NCBI GenBank assembly: GCA_017629215.1
Contig: JAGBXP010000011.1
Span: 1-53,367, forward strand
Direction of reading: 5' to 3'
DNA: 53,367 bases
DNA from: a bacterium
GTDB lineage: Bacteria; Cyanobacteriota; Vampirovibrionia; Gastranaerophilales; Gastranaerophilaceae
A program made the position numbers and the translations under genes. Shown here one piece after another: positions 23,447-32,731 of this stretch. Within the stretch, counting starts at the first letter, position 1. Every line of letters begins with the position of its first letter. A model generated the notes under the pieces. The model did no database searches. It was given only the letters and a program-made list of their open reading frames with translations, and had not been told where the DNA came from.

Positions 23447-23917
23447 ATGGAATTTAATGCAACATTTCTAGCTACAATAATTTCGTTCATTGTATTTGTA
23501 ATATTAATGAATAAGATTTTGTATGTTCCTGTCCTCAAGATAATGGAGCAAAGAGAAGTTTATATTGATGAAAATTATCAAACAAGTAAGAAAAATAATG
23601 AGCAAGCAAAAGAACTGATTTCTAAAAAAGAAGAAAGTTTAATAGTAGCTAGGATGGATGCTAAAGAAAAATATAATAAAATAGTTGAAAGTGTCAAAAC
23701 AGAACGGGCAAATATTGTTTTAAACGCTCAAGAAGAAATGAAGGTTAAGCTAGAAAATTCAAAAGTTGAGCTGGAAAATCTTTCAAGGGAAGTTAAGGAA
23801 GGTCTTAAAAATTCAATGACTTGCTTAGCAAACGACATTGTTGAGAAGGTTATTGGTTATAGAAGTGAAGTGCAAGGTTTTGACAGTAAAGACATTGATG
23901 AAATCTTGTATAACTAG
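23447..23917 (+). CDS. ATP synthase subunit b' (cyanobacterial-type second b subunit)
   Basis: A 156-residue stator subunit: one N-terminal transmembrane helix (F-L-A-T-I-I-S-F-I-V-F-V-I-L-M-N), the L-Y-V-P-V-L-K-I-M-E-Q-R block typical of b/b', then a long coiled coil. The ATG at 23447 (M-E-F-N-A-T) is used because the longer frame begins in the hairpin leader. Two different b-type genes in a row are typical of cyanobacteria, chloroplasts and some other lineages. Called atpG in cyanobacteria and atpF2 elsewhere, so I leave the symbol blank. Confidence 0.9.
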   Translation: MEFNATFLATIISFIVFVILMNKILYVPVLKIMEQREVYIDENYQTSKKNNEQAKELISKKEESLIVARMDAKEKYNKIVESVKTERANIVLNAQEEMKVKLENSKVELENLSREVKEGLKNSMTCLANDIVEKVIGYRSEVQGFDSKDIDEILYN

Positions 23918-23928
23918 GACGGAATTTA

Positions 23929-24573
23929 ATGGATAATAAAAACAATAAAATAATTACATTTATAGTAGGTTTCATGAAATTTATATTAAAGCTTATAAAG
24001 CTTTTTGTAATTACAAGTATAATTGTTGCAATAATTTATTATGCTATATATGTGGCTTTTGATTGTATATTCAAGGATATATTACCGTCTTTATCAAGAG
24101 CTGTGCTTTCAAACTTTATTGTTTTTTCATTAATTATATTTACCGTATTGCGTCAAAGTGTTCATCCAAAAGCTATCTTAGAACAAGTGCAATCTAAAAT
24201 TGAGAATGATATTAAAGATTCTGAGATAGTTAAAGATGAGTCTGAAAAAGAATTGAATATTATTCAAGAAAGTGTTAAGAATATTCAATTTGAAATTGAT
24301 AGTATTTTAGAAAAATCTAATGAGAATGCTAAATTAGTTAGTGAAAAGGTTTTAGAGGATGTTAACAACATAACAATTGCTATTCAAGAAAACACTGATA
24401 AAGCTATTGAAAGTAATCAATTGATTTTAAAAAATGAGCTTTTAAGACGTGCATCGTTAGCGTCAATTGAAGTGGCAAAAAAACATATTATTAATGAATT
24501 AAGCTGGAATCAAGGTTTGCATGACAAACTTATTGATGAAAGTATTGAAGCGTTAGAAGGGATAAATCAATAA
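23929..24573 (+). CDS. atpF: ATP synthase subunit b, with an extra N-terminal membrane helix
   Basis: A 214-residue protein in the atpF position. The C-terminal two thirds is the usual charged coiled coil, ending H-D-K-L-I-D-E-S-I-E-A-L as b subunits do. The N-terminus is odd: two hydrophobic helices (about residues 23-46 and 57-74), where a normal b subunit has one. The second helix (L-S-N-F-I-V-F-S-L-I-I-F-T-V-L) corresponds to the usual anchor, so the first is an addition. The stop codon overlaps the delta start (TAATG). Confidence 0.8.
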   Translation: MDNKNNKIITFIVGFMKFILKLIKLFVITSIIVAIIYYAIYVAFDCIFKDILPSLSRAVLSNFIVFSLIIFTVLRQSVHPKAILEQVQSKIENDIKDSEIVKDESEKELNIIQESVKNIQFEIDSILEKSNENAKLVSEKVLEDVNNITIAIQENTDKAIESNQLILKNELLRRASLASIEVAKKHIINELSWNQGLHDKLIDESIEALEGINQ

Positions 24574-25136
24574 TGGCGGTATTAAAAGATAAAAACTGCG
24601 AATTGGTTGCAAAAAAATGGGCTTTAGCTTTAATGGAGCTTGCTTTAGAAGATAACAATATTTCTAAAGAGGATATATTGGATGATTTGCAAGAAATTGC
24701 TGATGCGTTAAATTCATCTGCTGAATTATCAGAAGTTATTAGCAATCCTTCTATTTCAACTGAAGAAAAACAAATTGTATTGTGTAAGCTTTTTCAAAAT
24801 GCAGTTTTGCCTATAGTATATAATTTTATTTTTGTATTAAATCTTAGAAAACGAGTTGATATAATATCAGAAATTGCAAATGAATTTAGAAAAGAATTAG
24901 AGAAAATTAAAAATATTGCTCGTGTAAACGTAACTTCTGCAATTGAGTTAAATGAAGAAAGAAAAACTCTAATTAAAAATAAAATCACTGAAAAACTCCA
25001 AAAAAATATTATTGTAGATTGGGGCGTTGATAGTGATATTATTGCAGGTTTAGTTTTTAAAATTGATGAAACAATTATTGATAATAGTATAAAAAATAAA
25101 TTAGAAAATTTGGGAAAAGAAATAATAAAGGGATAA
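24573..25136 (+). CDS. atpH: ATP synthase subunit delta
   Basis: A 187-residue stator subunit that links the b/b' stalk to the alpha subunits. It has the family's N-terminal helical domain (A-K-K-W-A-L-A-L-M-E-L-A, then N-P-S-I-S-T-E-E-K near 58) and a C-terminal G-L-V-F-K-I-D-E-T-I-I-D-N-S segment (about 160-175), the conserved G-x-x-x-x-I-D-x-x-I-x-D-x-S-I motif. Overlaps the b gene by one base. Confidence 0.93.
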   Translation: MAVLKDKNCELVAKKWALALMELALEDNNISKEDILDDLQEIADALNSSAELSEVISNPSISTEEKQIVLCKLFQNAVLPIVYNFIFVLNLRKRVDIISEIANEFRKELEKIKNIARVNVTSAIELNEERKTLIKNKITEKLQKNIIVDWGVDSDIIAGLVFKIDETIIDNSIKNKLENLGKEIIKG

Positions 25137-25181
25137 AAAACAACGAAATGTTAATATAAGTTAGAAAGGATAATATAAAAT

Positions 25182-26693
25182 ATGGCAGTAATTAATCCTG
25201 ATGAAATTAGTTCAATATTAAAAGAGAACATTAGAAATTACGAAGCAAAAGCAGAAGTTTCTAATGTAGGTTCTGTTTTAGAAGTAGGTGATGGTATTTG
25301 CCGTATCTATGGTCTAAGAAATGTAATGTCAAATGAGCTAGTAGAATTTGACGATGGCAAAGGAACATTAGGTATTACATTAAACCTTGAAGAGGATAAT
25401 GTTGGGGTTGTAATTCTTGGTGAATATACTCATATTAAAGAAGGAATGAGTGTTAAGACAACAGGAAGAATTGCATCAGTTCCAGTTGGAGATGCTTTAA
25501 TTGGGCGTATAGTAAATCCTACTGGTCGTCCAATAGATGGTAAAGGTGAAATTATTACAGATAAATCTCGTGCTATTGAAAGAGTTGCACCAGGAATTGT
25601 TGCTCGTAAGTCAGTTCATCAGCCACTTCAAACAGGATTAACTGCGATTGACGCTTTGACTCCAATTGGTCGTGGTCAACGTGAATTAATAATCGGAGAC
25701 AGACAAACAGGTAAAACTGCTATTGCTATTGATACTATTTTGAATCAAAAAGGTGGAGATGTAATTTGTATTTATGTTGCTGTAGGTCAAAAAGCTTCAA
25801 CAGTTGCTCAATTAGCTAAAACATTAGAAAAACATGGTGCAATGGAGTATTCAATTATTGTTTCAGCGACAGCTAATGAACCAGCACCACTTCAATATAT
25901 CGCTCCATTTGCAGGTGTTGCGATGGCAGAAGAATTTATGGAACAAGGTAAGCATGTTTTGATTATATATGATGATTTAACAAAACACGCACAAGCATAT
26001 CGTGCGATGTCATTACTTCTTAAAAGACCACCAGGACGTGAAGCTTATCCTGGAGACGTATTCTATCTTCACTCAAGATTATTGGAGCGTGCTGTAAAAT
26101 TATCAGATGAGTTAGGTGGTGGAAGTATTACTGCACTTCCAATCATTGAAACTCAAGCTGGAGACGTTTCTGCATACATTCCGACAAACGTAATTTCTAT
26201 TACAGACGGTCAAATCTTTTTAGAAACAGGTTTATTTAACTCGGGTGTAAGACCTGCTATTAACGCTGGTTTATCGGTATCTCGTGTTGGTGGTGCAGCT
26301 CAAACTAAGGGTATTAAACAAGTTGGTGGTCAGCTTCGTCTTGACTTAGCTCAATTTAGAGAATTGGAAGCGTTTGCACAGTTTGCTTCGGATTTAGATG
26401 CTGCGACTAAAAAACAACTTTTAAGAGGTCAAAAATTAACAGAAGTGCTTAAACAACCTCAATATAAACCATTAACTGTTTCACAGCAAGTATCAATCTT
26501 GTTTGCTGCTAATGAAGGTTTCTTGGATGAAGTTGATAATAAAAAAGTTCAAGAATACAAGGCTGGTTGGTTTGAGTACTTTGAAGCTAATATGCCAGAA
26601 TTAGATAAACGCTTAAATGAGGGTGAAAAATTATCTGATGAAGATAAAGAGGCTTTAAGAGCGCAATTAGAAGCATACGGAAAAACATTATAG
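25182..26693 (+). CDS. atpA: ATP synthase subunit alpha
   Basis: A 503-residue non-catalytic nucleotide-binding F1 subunit. Walker A is G-D-R-Q-T-G-K-T near residue 170; I-I-Y-D-D-L-T-K near 266 is the Walker B region; [11 protein letters not shown] and the arginine finger segment S-V-S-R-V-G near 367 are intact. Full length. GAAAGGAT before the ATG. Confidence 0.98.
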   Translation: MAVINPDEISSILKENIRNYEAKAEVSNVGSVLEVGDGICRIYGLRNVMSNELVEFDDGKGTLGITLNLEEDNVGVVILGEYTHIKEGMSVKTTGRIASVPVGDALIGRIVNPTGRPIDGKGEIITDKSRAIERVAPGIVARKSVHQPLQTGLTAIDALTPIGRGQRELIIGDRQTGKTAIAIDTILNQKGGDVICIYVAVGQKASTVAQLAKTLEKHGAMEYSIIVSATANEPAPLQYIAPFAGVAMAEEFMEQGKHVLIIYDDLTKHAQAYRAMSLLLKRPPGREAYPGDVFYLHSRLLERAVKLSDELGGGSITALPIIETQAGDVSAYIPTNVISITDGQIFLETGLFNSGVRPAINAGLSVSRVGGAAQTKGIKQVGGQLRLDLAQFRELEAFAQFASDLDAATKKQLLRGQKLTEVLKQPQYKPLTVSQQVSILFAANEGFLDEVDNKKVQEYKAGWFEYFEANMPELDKRLNEGEKLSDEDKEALRAQLEAYGKTL

Positions 26694-26702
26694 GTAAAAT
26701 AA

Positions 26703-27608
26703 ATGCCAAACTTAAAAGATATTAAAAGTAGAATAGGTAGTGTTCAAAACACTAAGAAGATTACAAAAGCGATGAAGATGGTTGCTGCAGCAAAAGTAAA
26801 AAAAGCTGAGAATACAGTGAAGGCTTCTAGACCATTTTCTGACGAATTATTGCTTTTATTTAGAAAGATGTTAGGTAGGGTTGGAGAATATTCAACAACT
26901 GGTTTAAAAGTAGAAAGAGGAATTGAAAACTATCCAGTATTACTTACAAAACGTGAAATAAAATCAGAAGGTTTACTTGTAATTACTTCTAATAAAGGTT
27001 TGGCAGGTGCTTATAATGCTAATATAATCAAAACTGCATTAAAGCGTGTAAAAGAAAATTCTGAGAAAGGTATTCATACAGTTATATATCCAGTTGGTCA
27101 AAAAGCGATTTCAGGATTAAAGAATAAACAAGGCAATTTTGAATTAAAAGAAGGTTATCTTGCTGTTGCTAATGACCCAACTGCTATTGGTGCAGGCTTA
27201 ATATCAGAAGACATCGCTAATGATTTTGTCGCAGGCAAAATAGATAAAATTGAGATTATAACAACTCATTTTAATAATATGATGTCATATAATATTGTTA
27301 ATTGGCATGTTTTACCAATTGATGTTGAAAAAGCAGATATACATGAATTAGAACCAACAATGGAATTTGATCCATCAGCAAATGGAGTTTTACAACAGCT
27401 TGTTCCAATGTTTATTACTAATTCTATTTATCAAGCATTACTAGAAGCTAATGCAAGTGAATTAGCTTCTAGAATGACAGCGATGTCAGCTGCGTCAAAT
27501 AATGCAGAAGAAATGATTACGACTTTAACGATTGATTATAATAAAGCTCGCCAGGCAGCAATTACACAAGAGCTTGTTGAGATTGTCTCTGGAGCTTCTG
27601 CTATATAA
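26703..27608 (+). CDS. atpG: ATP synthase subunit gamma
   Basis: A 301-residue central rotor shaft. The two coiled-coil termini are clear: K-S-R-I-G-S-V-Q-N-T-K-K-I-T-K-A-M-K-M-V-A at the start and A-S-R-M-T-A-M-S-A-A-S-N-N-A near residue 255. I do not see the redox-regulatory cysteine insert of chloroplast gamma. Last ATP synthase gene; beta and epsilon are not in the window. Cyanobacterial nomenclature calls it atpC. Confidence 0.95.
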   Translation: MPNLKDIKSRIGSVQNTKKITKAMKMVAAAKVKKAENTVKASRPFSDELLLLFRKMLGRVGEYSTTGLKVERGIENYPVLLTKREIKSEGLLVITSNKGLAGAYNANIIKTALKRVKENSEKGIHTVIYPVGQKAISGLKNKQGNFELKEGYLAVANDPTAIGAGLISEDIANDFVAGKIDKIEIITTHFNNMMSYNIVNWHVLPIDVEKADIHELEPTMEFDPSANGVLQQLVPMFITNSIYQALLEANASELASRMTAMSAASNNAEEMITTLTIDYNKARQAAITQELVEIVSGASAI

Positions 27609-27672
27609 TATTTGGAATTTATTAGAGCAAATTTATTTTTTTTGTGGTTTTATATTGTTAGAGTATTAATAT

Positions 27673-28392
27673 ATGACTACTATTCCAGCATACAATTATA
27701 ATAATGATACTGCAAGATTTAAGTATTTAGAGCGTCTTGATAAGTCGCCAGAATATCCTGATGTTGCAACAATTTCTGTTGCACAGCGTTTTATGCACAA
27801 AAGAAACCATTCGTGCAAAAAAGAAACTACAAATGATAAAATTAAAGCTGGTATTGGAGCTGTTGTTGGTACAATTTTGCCAATGATATTTATGATGAAG
27901 AAACAAGGGATAAAAAATCCATTTAAGATAGAATATGGTCTAAAGGAAATGTTAATACTTTCCGCTACTTCAATTATGGGTGGAGTTGGCGCAGGAATGA
28001 TTGGAAATAATTTAGAGACTAATAAGAACAAATATAAAGAGGGTGTTTTTCAATTTATGAACGCTGCTGTACCGACGTGGTTGGCTGCTGCGACTTTAAG
28101 ATGGTGTGAAACAACTAAAGGCATGAATAATAATTTTGCTAAGATTGTTACAACAGTCGCGACTATTTTAGTTGGAATGCAAGGCTCTGCGTCAGTATCA
28201 AATATGATTTGTGATCCAAAAGATAAGCATCCAGATAGAAAACTTACAATTTTAGACTCATTAGCTAATATCGATGATCTTGTAGGTGTTCTAGTTTTAG
28301 CAAAATTTCCTATTGTTGCAAAATTACATTTAGATAAATTATTACCTGCAATATATGCTTTTTGTGGTTATAGAGCTGGTAAAAGTAATTAA
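27673..28392 (+). CDS. uncharacterised membrane protein
   Basis: A 239-residue protein not recognised. After a soluble N-terminus (residues 1-55) there are about four hydrophobic segments (58-77, 89-109, 130-143, 160-178), several glycine-rich (S-I-M-G-G-V-G-A-G-M-I-G), and an amphipathic C-terminus. It lies 64 bases after the gamma gene with no terminator between, so it could be cotranscribed with the ATP synthase. No ribosome binding site of note. Confidence 0.65.
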   Translation: MTTIPAYNYNNDTARFKYLERLDKSPEYPDVATISVAQRFMHKRNHSCKKETTNDKIKAGIGAVVGTILPMIFMMKKQGIKNPFKIEYGLKEMLILSATSIMGGVGAGMIGNNLETNKNKYKEGVFQFMNAAVPTWLAAATLRWCETTKGMNNNFAKIVTTVATILVGMQGSASVSNMICDPKDKHPDRKLTILDSLANIDDLVGVLVLAKFPIVAKLHLDKLLPAIYAFCGYRAGKSN

Positions 28393-28399
28393 TATAAAT

Positions 28400-28437
28400 T
28401 TAAGAGGATATCTATTTTTTTAGACATCCTCTTAAAA
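28400..28437. terminator. bidirectional terminator between membrane-protein gene and gatA
   Basis: TTAAGAGGAT/ATCCTCTTAA perfect 10-base stem, with T-rich loop and A/T flanks, in a convergent gap. Confidence 0.8.
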
Positions 28438-28451
28438 TATAGTATTAAAAA

Positions 28452-29915
28452 TTAAATATTTGCTAATTGTTTGTAGTAATCATGTGATTGTTCAAACTTG
28501 TAAGCAATATTAAATAGTTTTTTCTCAGACAATTGAGGAGACATTAATTGTAGACCGATTGGCATTCCATCAGAATCAAAACCTGCTGGTATACTCATTG
28601 CAGGAATACCTGCTAAGTTAGCAGAAATAGTTGCAACGTCAGTTAGGTACATAGCTAATGGATCTTCAGTTTTAGAACCTAAATCAAATGCTGTATTAGG
28701 ACAAGTTGGTGAAATTAATGCGTCAACTTGTTCAAAAGCTTTTAAGAAATCTTCGGTTACAATTCTTCTCATTTGTTGAGCTTTTTTGTAATAAGCATCA
28801 TAATAACCTGATGATAAAGCATAAGTTCCAAGCATTATTCTTCTTTTAACTTCAGGTCCAAAGCCTTCTGCTCTAGATTTACAATACATTTCTAATAAAT
28901 TTTGAGCGTCATCTGTTCTATGTCCATATCTAACACCATCAAATCTAGCTAGATTTGAGCTACATTCTGCAGTTGCAAGTATGTAATAAATTCCAATTGT
29001 ATGTTTAAGGTTAGGTAATGAAATTTTTATAACTTCAGCACCTAAAGCTTTATAAGTATCAATTGCACCTTGTAATGCTTTTTGTACATCAGGAGCAAGT
29101 CCTTCACCCATAAGCTCTTTTACTACACCAATTTTCATGCCTTTAATATCATTGTTTAAATGTTGTCTGTAGTTTTCTACAGGTAATTTTAATGAAGTTG
29201 AATCGTGTGGGTCATAGCCTTCTATTACTTCAAGAAGTGCAGCTGCATCTTCTACTGTTCTGGCAAAAGGACCAATTTGGTCAAGAGATGAAGCAAACGC
29301 TATTAGACCATATCTTGATACTTTACCATAAGTAGGTTTCATACCAACAATGCCACAAAAACTTGCAGGTAAACGAATACTTCCACCAGTGTCAGAACCA
29401 AGCGCAAGTGCTGATTCGCATGCTGAAACAGCAGCAGCTGAACCACCAGAAGAACCACCTGGAACTTTACTTAAATTCCAAGGGTTGTGAACTTTTTTGA
29501 AAGCTGAGTTTTCGTTTGATGATCCCATTGCAAATTCATCAAGGTTTGCTTTACCAACAATAGGTACTAAATTATCAAGTAATTTTTGGGTAACAGTTGC
29601 GTTATAAGGAGATACAAAATTTTCTAAAATTTTGCTTGAAGCAGTTGTTTTAGAACCAATTAAATTCATATTGTCTTTTAAAGCAAGAGGTACACCTGCT
29701 AGTAATGGTAATTCTTCACCAGAAGCAACTTTTTCATCAACTTTTTTTGCTGTTTCAAGAGCAATTTCTTCAGTTAATGAATTAAATGCTCCAAGCTTTT
29801 CATCTATTGAATTTATTCTATCCAATGAAGCTTGCGTAAGCTCAACAGCTGAAATTGTTTTATTTTTAATTGCGCTAAATTGTTCCATTGCGCTTTTTCT
29901 CAATAATTCTTGCAT
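28452..29915 (-). CDS. gatA: Asp-tRNA(Asn)/Glu-tRNA(Gln) amidotransferase subunit A
   Basis: A 487-residue amidase-signature enzyme that releases ammonia from glutamine so that GatB can convert Glu-tRNA(Gln) or Asp-tRNA(Asn). The Ser-cisSer-Lys triad is visible: A-L-K-D-N (Lys near 79), G-G-S-S-G-G-S-A-A-A (cis-Ser near 154) and G-S-D-T-G-G-S-I-R (nucleophile Ser near 178). Full length. TAAGGAG precedes the ATG. gatB and gatC are not next to it. Confidence 0.97.
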   Translation of the reverse strand: MQELLRKSAMEQFSAIKNKTISAVELTQASLDRINSIDEKLGAFNSLTEEIALETAKKVDEKVASGEELPLLAGVPLALKDNMNLIGSKTTASSKILENFVSPYNATVTQKLLDNLVPIVGKANLDEFAMGSSNENSAFKKVHNPWNLSKVPGGSSGGSAAAVSACESALALGSDTGGSIRLPASFCGIVGMKPTYGKVSRYGLIAFASSLDQIGPFARTVEDAAALLEVIEGYDPHDSTSLKLPVENYRQHLNNDIKGMKIGVVKELMGEGLAPDVQKALQGAIDTYKALGAEVIKISLPNLKHTIGIYYILATAECSSNLARFDGVRYGHRTDDAQNLLEMYCKSRAEGFGPEVKRRIMLGTYALSSGYYDAYYKKAQQMRRIVTEDFLKAFEQVDALISPTCPNTAFDLGSKTEDPLAMYLTDVATISANLAGIPAMSIPAGFDSDGMPIGLQLMSPQLSEKKLFNIAYKFEQSHDYYKQLANI

Positions 29916-29997
29916 AATTTCTCCTTAACTTCCTTTATGAATATTATACCATAAAGGTTTTAATAGAAACAAAACTAATGTATAAAGCTAAACAAGA

Positions 29998-30762
29998 TTA
30001 ATTATCAAAAGCTTTGACATATTCTATAAGAGCGTTATAAACTTCTTTATGAATTTTACCTTCTAAAACCTCTTTATATAGAATAAGGATGGATTCAATT
30101 CTGCTCAATTTTCTACGATAAACACGAGCTTCTCTAAGTGCGCTATATTTATCAGCTGTAGATATTATTTGCACCCCAATATCAGATGGATTATGGTCGC
30201 AATTTAATGCAGGATAGCCAGTGTGCTTTAGATTTTGATGATGATATCTTATCAGCTCAAGAGTTTCTAGATTTATTTTTTGTGTTTTAAGAAGCTCATA
30301 TCCTAATATTGAATGGATATTCATAATCTCTCGTTCTTTTAGATTTAGTTTTGCTGGCTTGTTAATTATTTTTGATGGTATTAATACTTTCCCAAGATCA
30401 TGAAGCATTGAAGCTTCTTTTATAATATTTTTACTAATTTTAGATTTCAAATTCTCTGAAAGCATAGAATGTATACCAATTGCAATTTTACAGGTTTCAT
30501 TCATGTGTCCACCTGCTAACTCTTTCAAAGTTTTTGTATCAATATTCGGCTTAATTTTGTAATCGTGTAAAATCTTTTTTATTGAAGGATTTAGATCAAT
30601 CATTTTTTGCAACATAGCTTTTTGTAAATTTTCTTCTTTGCCAGTTCTTAAACAAATTTGACCTTCGTTATTTTTACAAACAAAAAACGATGTGTTGTTA
30701 ATTTGAACAGCACCCATTAATCTTGATCTATTGCGTTTTCTTCGGGGTTTAGTTAAAAACAT
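29998..30762 (-). CDS. HD-GYP-like phosphohydrolase domain protein
   Basis: A 254-residue protein. The first 85 residues are basic and unrecognised. From about 88 there is an HD-GYP-type domain: a leading His (A-G-G-H-M-N-E), the H-D-L-G-K-V-L-I-P pair near 121, K-P-A-K-L, H-S-I-L-G-Y-E near 149, H-H-Q-N-L-K-H-T-G-Y-P near 172 and T-A-D-K-Y-S-A-L-R near 200. HD-GYP proteins hydrolyse cyclic di-GMP. The linker between the H-H and G-Y-P motifs departs slightly from the consensus. It may oppose the GGDEF protein at 21303. Confidence 0.8.
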   Translation of the reverse strand: MFLTKPRRKRNRSRLMGAVQINNTSFFVCKNNEGQICLRTGKEENLQKAMLQKMIDLNPSIKKILHDYKIKPNIDTKTLKELAGGHMNETCKIAIGIHSMLSENLKSKISKNIIKEASMLHDLGKVLIPSKIINKPAKLNLKEREIMNIHSILGYELLKTQKINLETLELIRYHHQNLKHTGYPALNCDHNPSDIGVQIISTADKYSALREARVYRRKLSRIESILILYKEVLEGKIHKEVYNALIEYVKAFDN

Positions 30763-30899
30763 TTTACTCTTATTTAAAATTTGGGATGTAACTTAATAAA
30801 AGTTTACAATATTTTTTAATATAATGCAAGTATTTATCTTCATGTGGAATATTAAAATTTTAAATTAATTATATTCTACATATATAAGGAGAAATTTTT

Positions 30900-31430
30900 A
30901 TGTCAGAGAAAAAATTTTTGAAATTTATATTTATTGATGGTTTATTACTCTTGGTATTAGGATTATGTGTGTTAATATTACCAAAATTAACATCATTATC
31001 ATTTGGCGTAATGTTAAGTAGTTCATTTATAACTTATGGAGCATATAAAATAATAGTTTCTTTTATAAATAGGGATTACATACCACATATATTATGGTCA
31101 ATTGTAATTGGTGCATATATTTTAACTATTGGTATATTGTTATTATTAGTTCCTAAAGTAAGTTTATTTTGGCTAATTGCATTAATTGGTATATTTTTCT
31201 TATTAGAGAGCATTTCTTCAACTGTTTTTATTGCACAATTGCGCACGATGTTTAATTTTATTGTTTGTAAAGGTTTTGTTGCATTGATATTATTTTTAAT
31301 CGGATTAATAATTATTCTAGGTTTGCCTGTAATGTCGTTTTGGTCAATAGCTGTTTTATCTGGTATAGGTTTTTTGGTAAAGGGCATGGCAAAAATGATT
31401 TTATCTTTGGCTAATAAGAATAATTATTAA
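30900..31430 (+). CDS. HdeD/DUF308-like membrane protein
   Basis: A 176-residue integral membrane protein with six hydrophobic helices arranged as paired hairpins, each ending in a small polar turn, as in the HdeD (DUF308) family. G-L-L-L-L-V-L-G-L at residues 14-22 and I-G-I-L-L-L-L-V-P near 80 are typical. HdeD is linked to acid resistance in E. coli; a role here is not shown. AAGGAG precedes the ATG. Confidence 0.75.
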   Translation: MSEKKFLKFIFIDGLLLLVLGLCVLILPKLTSLSFGVMLSSSFITYGAYKIIVSFINRDYIPHILWSIVIGAYILTIGILLLLVPKVSLFWLIALIGIFFLLESISSTVFIAQLRTMFNFIVCKGFVALILFLIGLIIILGLPVMSFWSIAVLSGIGFLVKGMAKMILSLANKNNY

Positions 31431-31434
31431 AACT

Positions 31435-31467
31435 CTGGATTGCTTCGTATTTGCTCGTAAAGACGGG
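31435..31467. repeat. dispersed intergenic repeat (CTGGATTGCTTCG type)
   Basis: CTGGATTGCTTCGTATTTGC then TCGTAAAGACGGGG, starting 4 bases after the HdeD-like stop. Confidence 0.7.
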
Positions 31468-31535
31468 GAACTTCTAGACTTGGTGAAATCCAACAATAAT
31501 CGTTAATAAACGTAACTTCTTCTTAGCTTCTTAAT

Positions 31536-31562
31536 AAAAAAAGAAAGGACATAAATGTCCTT
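31536..31562 (-). terminator. terminator of the flg operon
   Basis: Minus strand: AAGGACAT-TT-ATGTCCTT followed by TCTTTTTTTATT. A second, 14-base inverted repeat (31603-31616 with 31629-31642) begins right after the flgL stop. Confidence 0.8.
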
Positions 31563-31642
31563 AAAAATGGTAAGTATATAAATTTGTAGACTAAAATTTG
31601 TTTATTTATTAAGCTCCTCTTCCTTGAAGAGCTTAATAAATA

Positions 31643-32728
31643 TTATTGAATATAATTTAATAGACTCATATTCATAGAAGCAGAAGCTATTTGCATGCTT
31701 GCTTGATAGGCATATTGTGCATTCATCCATTGTGTAATTGCAGATGCATAATCAATATCATTTACTTGTGAAAGATAAGCTGTTAAATTTTCTGTGCTTG
31801 TTTCTAGTGTAGAAGTTGTCATATCTAAACGGTTTGCAACTCCACCAAACTTTGTTTGTTCTGTTGTAATTGTATTTAATGAATTTTTAAACATGTCTAA
31901 TGTTTCATTCATTTCTTCATAACCAGTTTCAGTATCACCATCTAAAACTTTTTGAATAGAATTACTCAAACATTTTAATGCACCTAATACACCAGAATAA
32001 TCTCCTTTTGGTTCTAAATCATCAACAGTTCCACCAAAAGCTCCACTGCCATCTGCATATTCATAAGTACCATTAGCTTTTTCTATAACTTCTTTTCCAT
32101 TTTCATCTAAGAAAATAAGCTCGCCATTTTTAGTTTTTGCTTGTCCGTCTTTATACCAGCCAAAAATCTTATCACCAGTAGTATTTATTGTTTCAAAAAC
32201 CCCATCAGCAACTTCTGTTTGACGAACATAATCTGGATTATCTTGTGGAGTTCCATTATATATTATATCGCCGTTTTCCTTTATTGTATAAGTTATTGTC
32301 TTTGTATTAGCTCCTGAAAAAATATAGTTATCATTGTATTCAGTATTTGCTAAATCAACCATTGTTTTCGTTATTTCATCAATTTCAGTTTTTAAAGCTT
32401 TTAATGAGCCTTCGTTATATGTTTGGTTATTTGCTTGAATTGCTTTATTCCAAGCCTCTGAAAGATAGCCGTTAGCTAAGTCTAATAAATCATCTAATGC
32501 ATTCACTTCTGCTGAAGCCATACCTACATTTTGTTCAAAAGTTTCGATTTGACCTAATTGTTTTGTTGTATTCAATATATTAACAGCACCAACAGGATCA
32601 TCGGTTAAATTAACGATTTTATTTCCAGATGACAACTGAGCAGTAAGTCTATTAAAGTTTGCTTGATTTATTTGCATTCCTGCAAGTAATTGTGCATATC
32701 TTGATGCTGATGAAACTCTATCAACCAT
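31643..32728 (-). CDS. flgL: hook-filament junction protein FlgL
   Basis: A 361-residue flagellin-like junction protein (HAP3). The N-terminus has R-L-T-A-Q-L-S-S-G-N-K-I-V-N-L-T-D-D-P-V-G (about 28-48), and the C-terminal coiled coil ends D-I-D-Y-A-S-A-I-T-Q-W. The centre is a variable strand-rich insert. It links FlgK to the filament. Last gene of the flg operon, 3 bases after flgK. Confidence 0.94.
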   Translation of the reverse strand: MVDRVSSASRYAQLLAGMQINQANFNRLTAQLSSGNKIVNLTDDPVGAVNILNTTKQLGQIETFEQNVGMASAEVNALDDLLDLANGYLSEAWNKAIQANNQTYNEGSLKALKTEIDEITKTMVDLANTEYNDNYIFSGANTKTITYTIKENGDIIYNGTPQDNPDYVRQTEVADGVFETINTTGDKIFGWYKDGQAKTKNGELIFLDENGKEVIEKANGTYEYADGSGAFGGTVDDLEPKGDYSGVLGALKCLSNSIQKVLDGDTETGYEEMNETLDMFKNSLNTITTEQTKFGGVANRLDMTTSTLETSTENLTAYLSQVNDIDYASAITQWMNAQYAYQASMQIASASMNMSLLNYIQ

Positions 32729-32731
32729 CTA

